This document shows positions 20,526 to 33,716 of a DNA stretch of 64,000 nt, one piece after another. Position numbers and translations under genes: made by a program. The stretch covers positions 99,399,460-99,463,459 of the forward strand of contig CM055092.1 in assembly GCA_029204225.1 (NCBI GenBank). Reading direction: 5' to 3'. Below the pieces are notes generated by a model that saw nothing but the letters and a program-made list of their open reading frames with translations, made no database searches and was not told the DNA's origin. How positions within the stretch are numbered: position 1 is the stretch's first letter; the number at the start of each line of letters is the position of its first letter. This DNA is from Diphasiastrum complanatum (Eukaryota > Streptophyta > Lycopodiopsida > Lycopodiales > Lycopodiaceae).

Positions 20526-22059
20526 CGAAAACCTCCTGCAAGATAGAGATGAATCTAGCCCTAATGGGTTCTGTGCTCAAGGCTCAAGAACCAAAAACTT
20601 TTGATAAAGCAAAGGAGCACAAGGAGTGGCATGAAGCAATGGAAACAAAAATGGAAGCTATATCGAAGAATAGGACGTGGAACTTGGTTGAGCTACCTGA
20701 TGATAAGATGCCTATCACTTGCAAATGGATATACAAGATCAAATATGGAGCTGATGGGTAGCTCAACAAGTATAAAGCACGGTTGTTTGAGAGAGGATTT
20801 GAGCAGCAGAAAGGTATTGATTTTGAAAAAACCTTTGCACCCGTAGTTAAGATGGTAACTATACGTTCTATCATTGCTATTTTTGCTTTCTATGGTTGGA
20901 AAATCAAGCAAATGGATGTTAAATCTGTTTTTTTTAATGGAGTGCTAGATGAAGAGGTGTACTTAGTACAACCTCAAAGATTTGTTGAGCCAGGGAGAGA
21001 GCATCTCGTTTGTAAGCTCAACAATGCCATTTATGGATTGAAGCAAGCACCACGGACGTGATACTCTTGCATTGATGAACACTTCAAGCGAAGGGGAATG
21101 ATAAAGAGTGATGTTGATCCTAATCTTTACATTCTAAGGCAAGATTCAGATATAGTGTTTATTGTGTTGTACATGGATGATTTGATTATTACAGGAAGTA
21201 ATGAGAGCTTAATTGATGACATCAAATCAGATCTTTCCAAAGCTTTTGACATGAGCGATCTAGGATTGATGCACTATTGTCTTGGCATTGAAGTATGGCA
21301 AAATGAAAATGTGGTCTTTCTTACACAAAGCAAATATGCACAAGATTTGCTTTATAAGTTCAATATGCAGGATTGTAAGTGTTTGAGTACACCTATGGAC
21401 GTCAACATGAAGCTTACTGCATATGATGAATTTGAGAAAGTGGATGCTTATTTGTATAGACAGTTGGTGGGTAGTTTGATTTATTTGACACACACGCGAC
21501 CTGATATTTCTTATGCTATTGGTGTTGCTAGTCAATTTATGCAAGATCCTAGTCAAGCACACTGGAAGTCTGCTAAATGTATTCTCAGATACATTCGAGG
21601 GACACTGAATTTTGGTTTGAGGTATGATCAGCCTGAACCCCAATGTTGGTAGGTTATACAGATGCCGATTGGGCAGGTAATATTGATGACGGAAGATCTA
21701 CCAGTGGTCATACATTCAGTTATGGTACAACTGCAATTTCATGGACCAGCAAAAAGCATCGTACAATAGCCTTATCATCGACGAAAGCTGAATATCGAGC
21801 ACTCAACAATGCTTCACAAGAAGCGGTATGGTTACGAAGATTGCTTGTGGATTTAGGTCAACCACAGGTGGATGTGACTACTATATCTTGCGATAATCAA
21901 GTTGCATTTACCTTGCCAAAAATCCAGTTTTACATGCTCGAACCAAGCACATCGAAATACATTACCATTTTATTCGAGAGAAAATTCTTGATGGAGCCAT
22001 TGATCTTGTTTTTTGTAAATCTGAAGATCAAATGGCAGATATTTTTACTAAGTCATTAG
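20526..22059 (+). pseudogene. Copia RT and RNase H, broken
   Basis: Plus-strand Ty1/copia pol. RT begins near EPKTFDKAKEHKEW, followed by RTWNLVELP, CKWIYKIK, FAPVVKM, DVKSVFFNG, IYGLKQAPR and the catalytic box YMDD (about 21172). The linker SPLVGSLIYL-type motif (RQLVGSLIYLTHTRPDISYA) is next, then RNase H with YTDADWAG, STSG, LSSTKAEYRAL and CDNQVA. It is broken by a stop at about 20759, a TGA near 21060 and a frameshift near 21650. Gag, protease and integrase are absent upstream; the fragment joins the duplicated block directly at 20525. Confidence 0.9.
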
Positions 22060-22120
22060 GTAGATGTAAATTTGAGAAGTTTCGTACTCTATTACAGATA
22101 GAAAAATGTAATTTTATCAT

Positions 22121-22130
22121 TGAGGGAGAG
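22121..22130 (+). promoter_or_regulatory. Copia polypurine tract
   Basis: TGAGGGAGAG immediately precedes a TGTTAGAAATC LTR start, the standard arrangement at the 3' end of copia elements. Confidence 0.7.
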
Positions 22131-22375
22131 TGTTAGAAATCAATGATAAACTTCATTGTTACTGTTTACGATCATATTAATATTGACAGTTGTGACCAGC
22201 TGTCAATAGTCGTAGGCTAGTCTAGCAGTCTACTCGTAGGTTTTCTCTCTCTATCAGGGTTTAGGATTTATTTGTACATTTTACATTCTGTATGTGGTAG
22301 TGTGATAGAGTGACAGTGCGTGTTCTTCTTCCGCCTTCTTTTGGTGATTGCTTATGGTGAATGCTTGATGTTGCA
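22131..22375 (+). repeat. Copia 3' LTR (short)
   Basis: Starts TGTTAGAAATC right after the polypurine tract and may end at ATGTTGCA near 22375, just before sequence shared with the 63.3-kb copia copy begins. The end is an estimate because the matching 5' LTR is not in the window. Confidence 0.55.
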
Positions 22376-22387
22376 TATCTAATTCTT

Positions 22388-23390
22388 GAGAATTCTTAAC
22401 TTCTCCATGCTTATAAATAGAAGCTTCTAGCGTATAAATGCTACTATGTCTCATAATATTACATTTTTCTCTAATTTAGACTAGTCATGTGAGAACTAGT
22501 AGAAGCACCTACCTGTCCACCTTGAATCCCATGATCCATTAGATAACACATAATATTTAAAGATATCATAAGGGAACTCCCATCAACCTTATCAAATGTA
22601 AAGTTACCTTGGCTACCGACCTTTTATTAAAGTCATCTTCCTCTTAAAACATTCACTTGTAAAATGACCAAGCCTTTTCTTCTAAAAGAAACTCACCTTT
22701 GATTTCTTTTTGCTACTACTTGCTTATTGGATTTGAACCTCTGATTTTAACTCCTTGTTATCTTGCCCTTGGAACTTACATCTATAGTAAAAATTTCTCA
22801 TCATCTTCCTTGATGTTGGAAGATAATTTCTAATGTTGTGTTCATGTTGGCAAGTTGATTCTCCAAGGTAGTAAGTTCTTTTTGGATTGTAGTACTTTAA
22901 GAAAAGTATTCATGGCCTCTTCCAAATCCATCGGGGAGAATTTGAACAAGTTTTCCTTCCTTGACTGTAGCTCCAATGTCTTCAAGCTCTCCATTGGATG
23001 CCTGATCATCAAAGGCGTTGATCAACTCATTTTCAAATTGATAGCCTTCATTAACTTGATTCCTTAATGTCAACATCCTTGAGATATTATTGGCTTCATA
23101 TATCTCTTGAAATATGTCCCAAGTCTCCTTTGCTATATTGACTCTTTTGACCCCCTTGAGGAGCTCATTAAACACTTTCATCTTGATGATGTGTAGAGCA
23201 AGTTATGCCATCTTGTCAAACTTGGTTCATTTTTCTATTTATCGAGGCTAGTGCTCCACTTCAATCCAAGCATATCATAATGTCCATCAAAATTTGAAGA
23301 GACTAACAATGATTCCATCCTAATCTTCCAAATTGTCCAAATAGGACCGTTCATTATTGGTAAGGGACAACAATTCTTGATGGTCATTTT
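22388..23390 (-). pseudogene. Copia gag remnant
   Basis: The minus strand reads as copia gag. The N-terminal part has FDGHYDMLGLKWS near 23270 (frame-broken). Open stretch 23181-22897 has WDIFQEIYEANN, LRNQVNEGYQFE and DGFG, typical of the gag helical region. A decayed zinc knuckle (GHFTSECFKRK) is at about 22640-22670. The left 550 bp (about 22390-22943) is repeated at 63312-63868. Confidence 0.7.
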
Positions 23391-23515
23391 ATTAAGTTTT
23401 TATGGCTGACACATACACCACCAGCTTTCTTGCTGACTAATAACACAAGAGCCCCCAAAGGGGATTTGTTGGGTCAAATATGGCCCATGCAAGTAGTTCG
23501 GAGGTCACCTTTTCT

Positions 23516-23645
23516 CGAAATGCCAAGATACAATGGATCAACAAATCTTATCAGGTTTCTCCAGATCTACGAACAAGCATGCGAGATCTATGGCGAATAG
23601 ACTCCTGAGAAAAAAATAAAGTTGTTCCCAGAAGAAATACCCTCA
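23516..23645 (+). pseudogene. Gypsy gag fragment
   Basis: Reads MPRYNGSTNLIRFLQIYEQACEIYGE, closely similar to the gag start of family 2 (LPKYNGLIDLVRFLQIYSE at 17.8 and 53.6 kb), but on the plus strand. It is followed by a stop. Confidence 0.65.
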
Positions 23646-23723
23646 GCCACACAGATTTGGCCCTTACCCTCTAACACTATGATTCAACCATAGCTTCAAA
23701 CAGTCGGCCCACTTCTTGAGGCA

Positions 23724-24990
23724 ATGGGTTTTTTCCCGGCGCTTTTCCATTCTGGGATTAACATGGGCCTCACCCTTCACGCTTATGCCACATGGGACGC
23801 GTCGAAGTCGCGTTTCGACTTCTTGTACCAAGGTACCACCACGTACAAGGTTAGGATTAACGTGAACTCGATGGTCACCATTGGCATTATGTCCGGTGAC
23901 CGTCAGCCCATGTCCCATCGTCAGGCACAAAGCCTAATCAAACCTTTTGTCACCAAGACTGCACCAGAGATCCTTATCCAAACTAACAACGGTTACCTGA
24001 TAGAGGCTATCACAGAACCAATCAAATAGGTGGCTGCGCATCTGTTGAACAACTTTCTAGTTATTTCAACGTTTCGCAAGGACAGAATCCAGTCCACGTT
24101 GTTGAGTCAGATAGTGGAATCCTTTTTGGCATTCCCTGGCCCCATGGTTGTGCCATACGACTGGCATGCCTTCCTCATTCATGAACTAACCATTTCCATC
24201 AAACCTAACAACCGTGAGCATATCACAGCAAGTACCATGTTGTGTAATTTTGCCTGCGCACTTCTCGAGGTGAAAGTGTGTGGTTTTTGTCACTCAAGCC
24301 TTCTATCTTCCATCGTGCCGCACACTAACTTTTATATGCCATCTGCCGCATCCACATCATCCCAACCTGCAGTTACTGACACAATGGCCAGCAAAAGATT
24401 GCGTGGCACTGCCCCTTCCTCCTCATCTCCCACCTACCACCAGACGACGTACCACAGCCACATCAGTAACCACTCCATCAACCACCGCCACTTCTTCCGT
24501 ACAACCTCCTCCACTTGTCTCTGTTGTCACTACTCCTCTTTCTGTTCCATCCATGACTACTTCTATTTCCATTCCCGCTTCCTCTGTTGATACCACTTCT
24601 ATTTTTGTTCCATTATCCACTACCCCTATGTCAGACCATTTATGCTCCATCCTCACCATCCGTGCTCCACACCACACTTTAGTTCCTCTTTGTTCCTCCC
24701 ATTCTCTTGTTTGGAAAAACAGGCCCCACTCTCGTTCCACTGCTTTTTCTTTCACACCACTTGTTTTGCCACCAAAGGTTGCCAAGGGCAACCAACCGTT
24801 GCCTGATGATGCATTTGTTCAAACAATTTCCATACCATCGCCAGATCGGACAGATCCCACCGCCCCAGATGACAACAGGTCCCTTGAGAACCTGATTGAA
24901 AACAACAACAACGATGTTCCACAAGTCGTCGGGGCTGCTACCACACAAGCCCCTATCAGTGCCACGTACAAGTTATTCCACCGGACTTAA
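23724..24990 (+). pseudogene. Accessory-ORF-like remnant, N-terminal and linker part
   Basis: The open stretch 23724-24029 is followed in the same frame, after one TAG, by 24030-24590. A frameshift then leads to 24280-24990. The first part is globular-looking (SLIKPFVTKTAPEILIQTNN; FPGPMVVPYDWHAFLIHELT; HITASTMLCNFACALLEVKV). The second is a long Ser/Thr/Pro-rich, presumably disordered linker. The order (globular part, disordered linker, then coiled coil in the next entry) parallels the accessory ORF at 1-2660. No known domain is recognised. Confidence 0.4.
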
Positions 24991-26641
24991 TGACGACGTA
25001 CCAAACCTTGGGGACATACATCTTGGAGGTGGTAGCAGCTAAGGCTATTTTGGACAGCCGGATACTCCACCTGGCGGCAAGCAACACCTAGCTACGAGCG
25101 AAACTCACAAAGCTGTAGCAAGAGCTTATTGTAGCTCAACAACATGAACAAGAAGGGCATCGGGAGATCGCCAAGTTGCAGCAGAAGGAGGATGGCCTCA
25201 ACCTATATATTTAAAGCCTATCCAAAGCGCTGACAGAGGCCTCCATGAGGGTGTGGGAGCTTCAATCCGAAGCGTCCCAACGGCTGGTTCCCCTCTAGAT
25301 TCAACTACAAATTTATGAAGCAGTAAAAAAATCCGCCTGGGGGTGGAAGTGAAAATCTTACAAAGTGAAAAACTCGTCTGGCTAGCTCAACCTGCAGCAG
25401 ACTCAAGGCCGTCTCTCAAGTAGAGATGAATCTCTCCAGGCATCAGGTACAGGTATATAGCCAAATGTTAAACAGCTACCAGGCAGAGTTCGACAAGTAC
25501 TAGACAAGCGCAACTCAAGAGCTCGCCCAGGCCAAACAAGCCCTCAAGGCTTACGAATAGTATATGGAGAAGAAGACCCAACCCACCCCAGTGGTGATGC
25601 CACTGCCACCTATTTTTTATGTTGCATAGATAATCACGAGCCAGGACCAAGGCCAGCAAGCAGCAGGGGGGTTCAGTCAAGATCAAGGGTCCGAACGCCA
25701 AGACCAAGGACCAACTGATACGGGTGCTGAGACGCGAGACCAACGCCAAGACGTAGGATAGGCCTCATCATCAAGAGGTTCGCGCACCATATCTATCACC
25801 CAGGCCTTCCAAAGACCAAAGTCTGTGGAGGAGAAAACAAACAAATTACTATCTAAGTATCCCCACGAGTCATCCAGAGGCAGCTGGCAGATATCATTTT
25901 CAGCTCAGACAATAAATGCCAATGTGCTGCAAGCACTACCCGCCCTCCAACCACAACCATAGTGGCATCAATAGCTCTTTGAAAGAGACCCAATGGCCAT
26001 CAGGGCCTATGTGACAAGTCGGTGAACGCGCACTTATTGTCATGCACATGACAATCCAAATGGGAGGAATGCGGCACCCCTCTGGACAAGCTCACAATTC
26101 AAAATTTCAATTGGCCACGAATTCCATCAGAGCATAGTTGGGATACAGATGTAGATGCCCAAAGGGCTCTCACCATATTTGCCAATAAATATTTCAACTG
26201 TCCTGATCCAACAGTCCGCGCGACAGCCACTTATGCCCGGGACTTAGAACATTTAATGGGATTGAAACCAAATGGGACAATTTTCTTCCCCCCTTATTCT
26301 TTGATCCTAATAAGGCGCTCATCTCCGACAAAGTCGAAGATCAGCTGCCAGTAATTCAAGTCTATTACTGAGCTGCATTCCTTGGTGATCCTTGGATGCG
26401 CAGATTCCAAGCGTGGGTCGACCAAGACTCATTGGCAGGCGTCCAGAAGTCCCTTCAAACGCCCAAGGACTTGAAGAAATTGGACCGCATCAATTTCATG
26501 GAAGACGTCATGGGCTACCTGATCCACTGGAGACGGGCTAAGAAGACTCTTTACTGAACCGGCAGAGTGTCGAGGGATCAGCACTACTTCAGGCTGTGGA
26601 ACCTGGTGGGGGATAAAATCGACCAATAAAATGTGTTGCAA
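24991..26641 (+). pseudogene. Accessory-ORF-like remnant, coiled-coil and C-terminal part, many stops
   Basis: No long ORF, but the plus strand keeps protein-like stretches: a Gln/Glu-rich helical part (QQHEQEGHREIAKLQQKEDG near 25130; KYxTSATQELAQAKQALKAY near 25500, with an in-frame stop at x), a Gln/Gly-rich stretch near 25640-25760, and a C-terminal part with AFLGDPWMRRFQAWVDQDS near 26380 and INFMEDVMGYLIHWRRAKK near 26490. Stops interrupt it every 20-60 codons. It is probably the rest of the accessory gene of a dead gypsy element whose gag fragment is at 23516. Confidence 0.4.
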
Positions 26642-27384
26642 GGGCAGGGCATCCTACGCATATAAGCCCATTGCTCAATGAGCACGCAAGCTTATGTTGT
26701 AAATAAAATAAAATTGACTTGGGCCTTTGTAATTAAAATAAAACTTGAGGCCCGAAGTCAATTTCAAACTTAGAGTTTACTTTTTTCAGAGTTGCGTCCA
26801 ATTTCGGACTCACATGAATCTTGTGATTTCCAATGTACTTTTTGTGGACCCTTGGATCAAGTTGGGTCCAAGATGAATGGATAGGATCAATGTAAATATT
26901 AGCCAATAGGATTGTGGGACAAGGACCTTTCCCATTTTATAAAAAGACACCATTTGTACTCTATTTTCATGCTTAATGAGGAGGAAGAAACTCTACCACT
27001 TTTTGGAGAGAAGCATCCTCATTTGCTATTCACTACTTGCTAATGCTTTTGATTGTGTTTTCTATTTCTATCTATTTTCATGCTATTGGTTGTCTTAGTT
27101 AATGTTTCTCCAATAGCAAGCATAAGGAGCATTTGAGCTAACCTCCATTCTCACCCTCTATCTCTCTCTTTCTCTCTTCTCTTCTCTCAATCTCTTCTAA
27201 TCTTCCCTTTTCTTTCACCTACAATCATGATGAAGGTAGTTTAGGGGAGTAGAGTTAGTGGAAGTAGTGTTAGTGGTGGTAGAGTTAGATAAAAAGTAGG
27301 AAACTAACTAAAAGTAGCATCTATGCATAGTTAGGTGCCTATCCAGTGAACTAACCCTTGTTGACAGGCGGGAGGGCTACTACT
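26642..27384. other. Non-coding, possibly LTR-derived
   Basis: No gene seen. A TTTTATAAAAAGACACC sequence near 26937 could be an LTR TATA region, and pyrimidine-rich tracts lie near 27150-27200. I could not find a second copy to define an LTR. Confidence 0.3.
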
Positions 27385-27451
27385 ACATCGGATCGAAGAC
27401 CCTATATCGAAGTTTTTGATATCTTCCAAGTCAAGCAGCTCTATCTGACAT
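27385..27451 (-). pseudogene. Gag start of the palindrome family, about 22 codons
   Basis: The ATG at 27451 begins MSDRAA and continues with one stop as LGRYQKLRYRVFDPM, recognisably the start of the gag at 6463/13451 (MSDRASRLERYRKIREDFF). It breaks off after 22 codons. The distance from PBS to ATG (68 bp against 76) agrees with the intact arms. Confidence 0.7.
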
Positions 27452-27502
27452 GCATTAGGGATGGAGATAGAAATGTCATTTTGCATCAACTTGTTTGGTA
27501 AT

Positions 27503-27519
27503 CTCCGACAACGATGCCA
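27503..27519 (-). promoter_or_regulatory. Decayed tRNA-Asp primer binding site
   Basis: Reads TGGCATCGTTGTCGGAG on the minus strand. It differs from the tRNA-Asp complement by four transitions (C-to-T or G-to-A), as expected from methylcytosine decay. Confidence 0.7.
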
Positions 27520-27531
27520 AAAATTGGTATA

Positions 27532-28508
27532 TGTCGCAATATACCAACACAAAATTGTTATATTTATGTAGTATTTAGATCGTTCCCCAAGGATATAGCT
27601 CTTAAAAGATGTTAAGTTGATATTTTATTGATTTATTTCGAATGAAATTGGTCCGAATGAGAAGCTGGTTGTCATCAGACATTTTGTAAGCAGCCAGTAC
27701 ACGTTTAGAAAAGGTGTGTAGAGAAATGAGTGCTAAACTACATTCTTCCATTATCAAACTGAATGTAAAGCGTTCTACAAATGAAATGTTATCAGAATAG
27801 CTCAAAGGAATTACACTCTGACTGATTAAGTTGTCAGCAAGGATCTATGATCTGTTCGATGCAGGTGCATACGAACAGGCAAAATGTTAAACCAATGTGT
27901 TCTAGGCAGAAGTCCTTAACAACTAAAGTCCAATTATAGTTTAATAACTCAAGTGATTTGCAAATATGTTAGAAACTTTTATCTTTGTTACTAACATGAA
28001 TATAGATCAATAACTCAGTTCCTCAGTCAGGGACTATCATCACAACATACATACTTTTTTATTAGCAATTGTGGAAAATTGCACCAAGAGTATGTTTACT
28101 CGAATGCCGAACACAAAGTATTCACTCATACGGGCAAAGCGATTTAGGATAGTTCTTTAAATCAACTGTACGAATACACAACAAATGACTATAATAACCT
28201 TCATCGCTCTATTCATTTCTCCAATAACTCTCACTCTCTCTTTTAATAATGTGAGAATGAAAAGTGTCTAGTTTTATAACCTACGGAGCAAACAAACACA
28301 CCTCTAGGAATTCTTGGTCCGTCGCTTTATTTACAAATTCTAATTATCATATAAGTTACAAGTACAAATAAATTGTACAATTGATGATTTATTGTGACGA
28401 TTCGAAATCAGTCGCTTCATATCCAAGTGTCGTTTCATTTCAGGAGGTCATGAATTCCTAAGTATAAATTGTCATTTTTGATTAAGTATACAAATATGTG
28501 ATATCACA
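27532..28508 (-). repeat. Old LTR of the palindrome gypsy family
   Basis: Diverged but collinear with 13544-14762: shared segments include the CAGGGACTATCA stretch, CATACATACTTTT, AATATGTTAGAAAC and the inner end GCGACA. It begins TGTGATATCACA at 28508 and is shorter (about 0.98 kb). With the PBS and gag start it forms an old truncated 5' end of a minus-strand element. Confidence 0.75.
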
Positions 28509-29300
28509 CCTCAGGCCTTTCTCTTTGTCTTACGAAGCCTTTCAATGTTTTCATGAATCGTTCCAAGAAAAACATCCAACGACTATGGATAGTGCCTGAA
28601 TTAAAAAAATAAATCAATGTTAATGTGAGAACATGAGAATTACCACATATAACAATAGTCTAGCATGGACTAAGAATAGGTAATTGACGCAAGTATATGA
28701 TGTACCTGCAATGCCCACTGCAACTACCAAATGCACAATGAGATGCATTTTGAATGGTGAGAATGGATGTGGAAAAGTGCTTCTCGATCAAACACGCTGC
28801 CTCGATGGAGCTTTGTCTTGCCGCCTCAATGGATGCCAGCGGTATCTCTTTGGATAAAATGTATCTTCATAAGAAAGAGAAACAACAATGACATACGCAA
28901 AGTAAGATCATCATCTTGAATCACCCCAAGAAAAAATGATGTGAAACGCATGCACATTTACCGTACCTTCCCAAACCACTGATTTTGTAGATTGCACTCC
29001 TTAACTCCTCTATCAAAAACCCTCTCAACACCAAGGGAAGCACAAACTGCATGCACAAAAACAATTTGGTCATCGAGATACATATATGCGCAATGAGATC
29101 ATCATGAAATCACAAGACATGCTATAAAATGTGATTGACAATGTTGAGATGGATGAAATGTCAAAATACATGCCACACCAGCCTGTAAAAATTTATGTCA
29201 GTCATGAGACTTTAGTCCACTTAGCTTGTTGTCCCTTCTGAAAACACGCTTTAGGCATCGCATGTGTCATGTTGGAGTTTGAAAAGAGGCTATTGCCCTC
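28509..29300 (-). pseudogene. CACTA TNP2 remnant, DUF4218-like part
   Basis: The minus strand near 28860-28700 reads AACLIEKHFSTSILTIQNAS, which resembles the DUF4218 segment of CACTA TNP2 transposases (compare ICMLERYFPTSILDIQVHL at 37.43 kb). There is no open frame and the rest is unassigned. Confidence 0.45.
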
Positions 29301-30079
29301 TTTACAATCATCTCTCCTTGAGAAGATCCATGGGGCCCTTGGTAGGACAATGAAAGTCCCCACCATAGTGTGGCCATAAATTAGCCATCTTTGCCACTTC
29401 TTTTAAATCATCTCGTATGTCTTTTGTATCTTTGGACCTGGTCAAGTGCTCCCAAATCATGCTCCCGACATTCTTGAATATGTGCATCGAATCCAAGAGA
29501 TGGTTTATCAACAATTCCCCCCAATATGGGAGTGGCTTCTTGTCGAGACGCCGCCATGGTGTTATTTGGGAGCAACATTTTCTTGAGCAAACAGTGACAA
29601 AATATATGTTTATATAATTAGTTATATATAGTTTCTCACATCGCATGAATCAAAATAAAATGAGATTAGAGAAATTTGTATATAACACACATGAAGCTAA
29701 CAAGCTTACCCAAACAACTTCGTGATGCTCGTATCTGACCACCCGTACTTAGTTTGCAAGTTCAAAAGTAGCAAACAAGCTTGCAACTTTGACATTTGTG
29801 CACCCTCGTACAAAGGAATAGATGCCAAGCCATGCATCATCTCTTCTTCCCTTGTCAATGTGGCCTCAGGTGGGTCTGTGAAGAATGCATCCTTGTGTGT
29901 TGTGTCTCCTTGGGACATATCTTGGTGCAAGTACACAGCTGGTGTATGCAAGGAAAGTGGTGGCTCTCGTGCGCTTGCATGTCTGAATCTTGCGGATTGC
30001 ATGGCAACATCGGGTTGAATTCTTTCATAGTCATGTGAGTGTGAGTCATCGTCCTACACAATACAAGTGAAACAAACAA
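29301..30079 (-). pseudogene. CACTA TNP2 transposase remnant
   Basis: The open stretch 30002-29706 ends in EGAQMSKLQACLLLLNLQ and KYGWSDTSITKLFG, the typical N-terminal part of TNP2. The stretch 29646-29308 has LPYWGELLINHLLDSMHIFK, NVGSMIWEHL and KGPMDLL, matching the TNP2 block in which a LLxHxLDVMHIEKNV-type motif is followed by a short helical region. The catalytic Transposase_21 core between them is missing, so this is a deletion derivative or separate exons that lost the middle. It is oriented opposite to the remnant at 36.6-38.9 kb. Confidence 0.75.
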
Positions 30080-30650
30080 TCAAGAATAATAGAATATTCC
30101 TCCAATCAGAAAGGGCGCCAAACAACATACATGGAAAAGAAGCATGCAGTGACGTCTTTAGCAATGCAAAGAGCTTTGCAAAGTAGAACTGACCGTCCGC
30201 ACAAATAATGACTCTCTCTCAATTTGACCATACGTGTGAACATGTGATATACTGGTATGTCGCTCTCGTCGCAGTGCATACTTACATCATGCACATGGAC
30301 ATGGTATTCTCTGGTGTAACCAGGCGTCTGATCCTATATGTGATGGTCTTGTCTCATCATCTGAAGATGAGGAACGTGAACTCGCCATTTGCATTGGTGC
30401 ACCTTGGGAGTTGACAATGGATGGAATACAAAATTAGGGAGCGAGGGATATGGAGAGAGAGAGAGATCATGAAAGAGAGAGAGAAAAATCATGAAAGAGT
30501 TAAAGGTAACCAACACTCCCAATTCTAGGAAGGTGTGTAGCCCTTGTTTTCTTCCAATAAAGATGTGATTCAAATGTTTTTTGTTGGACGATAAGTTCCA
30601 CGAGTAAGCCCAAACGCCGTAGAGAGGGAGCATGTGGTGACATTTTGGAA
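30080..30650 (-). pseudogene. Upstream part of the CACTA gene, weak coding
   Basis: Minus-strand stretch 30294-30106 (SMHCDESDIPVYHMFTRMVKL) lies where the N-terminus of TNP2 should be. The rest, to about 30650, has only short frames; a purine-rich GAGAGA stretch is at 30450-30480. Confidence 0.35.
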
Positions 30651-31930
30651 TAGGATATAGCTATATAGTTCGGGAGTTTTGATTAGCACTCTACTATGTT
30701 CTTTCTTTGTTTTCTCCTCGTGTGTGTTTAGGTTCTAGGGTTTAGGGTGTGCGTGTGCATGTGTGATGCCATTCATTTACGTTTCGTGATTTGTTAGATC
30801 TTAATTCATTCATGTGTGTGTGTGCGTGTGTGGTTCCCGTATCATAGTCCGAGCTATTATAGGTATTGACTCAAAGCTAAGGGAAATACTAATTCATGCT
30901 ACCCTCATAATTTTTTACATAAATGTTTATCTATATCTTAGAAACAAATCTGTACTTTTATTTATAAATCTGTTGATAATGAGTACATTTATCAACTCGG
31001 GGTGGGAATCAGTTGAGGTCAGAACAAACCTCGAAATATCTGGGTCTGTTTAAGACAGTATACCATCTCTTATTCCGAGGTCCATTCTGACCTCTGCTCA
31101 TACATTTGCTACAGTTCATAAACAAATTATATGCTAGATTGTTACCAGCTCATATGCTAGATTAAATACCTCTGCTCATAAATTTTTACATAAATTTTCA
31201 TCTACTATCTTTTGTTGTAGATGCACGTTTTGTAGTGTAGGACTACATTCAATTTTATTTGTATTAGGTTTAATGAAAACATATCTACACATATTAGAAA
31301 AAAATCTGTACTTTTATTTATAAATTTGTTGATAATGGATACATCTATCAACTTGGGTGGGAATCAGTTGAGGTCGAAACAGACCTCGGAATATGTAGAT
31401 CTGTTTAAGACAATATACCATCTCTTATTTTGAGGTCCATTCCGACCTCTGCTCATACATTTGTTACAGTTCATAAATAGATTAATATATGCTAGATTGT
31501 TACCAGTGCATAAATGATAGATTGTATACCTCTGCTCATAAATTTTTACATAAATGTTTATCTCCTATCTTTTGTTGTAGATGCACTTTTTGTAGAGAGA
31601 GAGAGAGAGATCATGAAAGAGTTAAAGGTAACCAACACTCCCAATTATAGGAAGGTGTATAGCCCTTGTTTTCTTCCTTTAAAGGCATGGTTCAAATGTT
31701 TCTTGTTGGACGATAAGTTCCACAACAAAGCCCAAACACTGTAGGGAGGGAGAATGTGGTGACATTCTAGAATAGGATATAATTGTATGGTTCGAGAGTT
31801 TTGATTAGCACTCTACTATGTTCTTTCTTTTTTTGTTCTCATGTGTATTTAGGTTTTAGGGTTTAGAGTCCTGTATCATAGTCCGAGCTTTTATAGGTAT
31901 TGAGTCAAAGCTACGAGGGCAATACCAACA
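30470..31930. repeat. Direct repeats, 1.1-kb spaced and about 350-bp spaced, near CACTA remnant
   Basis: Segment 30470-30880 recurs at 31607-31915 in the same orientation (shared AGAGATCATGAAAGAG, TTGTTGGACGATAAGTTCC, GTTTTGATTAGCACTCTAC). Between them, 30905-31130 recurs at about 31285-31480 (shared TTTATTTATAAATCTGTTGA and GGGAATCAGTTGAGGTC). No coding sequence is seen. The position upstream of the TNP2 start suggests subterminal or promoter sequence of the element. Confidence 0.7.
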
Positions 31931-32578
31931 TATAAATCATTTTTCCATCTCCAATTAAGCACAAACCATAACCTTAACAATATTAATGATGACACGAATC
32001 CATTGAGGACACAAAGGGGGCAAACTGGCTCCTCGATTGAGTTGTCTGTGCCGATTGGGTGTCTTGTCTAAAAATGACGATACCAAAGAGGCATATGGTG
32101 TGCAGGTTGTTGACGTCCTTGAACTCACAATTCGCCACATCGAAATGAGAAGAGTGTGTATGCTACTTCAAACTCAATAACTCTAAAAGGTTGCATAAGG
32201 TTTATTTGGATTCAAACAAGTGTCCATATGTAACCACTTTGAAGTGTTGAGTTCAAAGTAGCAGTATCATTTTCTCTCTTTGATGCTAGGAACCGCAAGG
32301 TTCAAGGACTGCCATGGGCCGACACACCATACTCCTCTTTTGTGTCTTCATATAAGAGACACCCTCTCGTTATATACGAGTCACTTGTGGGGCCAGTGAG
32401 CCTCTTATTGATGTCTATTCCTCAATGTGGTTCAATTTGGATCATCATTGTTCCTTGAACTTGAAATGATCGTGAACGGACAATATGTGTGTTGGTATTG
32501 ACGTTGTAGCTATGAGTCAGTATACATAAAATTTTTGGCATCTCTTTCACCGAACTCTATTTTTTTAAGTCCACGAGA
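31931..32578. other. No gene seen
   Basis: Only short frames. A loose inverted repeat (TGCTACTTCAAACTCAA near 32159 against TTGAGTTCAAAGTAGCA near 32249) is the only structure I noticed. Confidence 0.4.
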
Positions 32579-33716
<1,138 letters not shown>

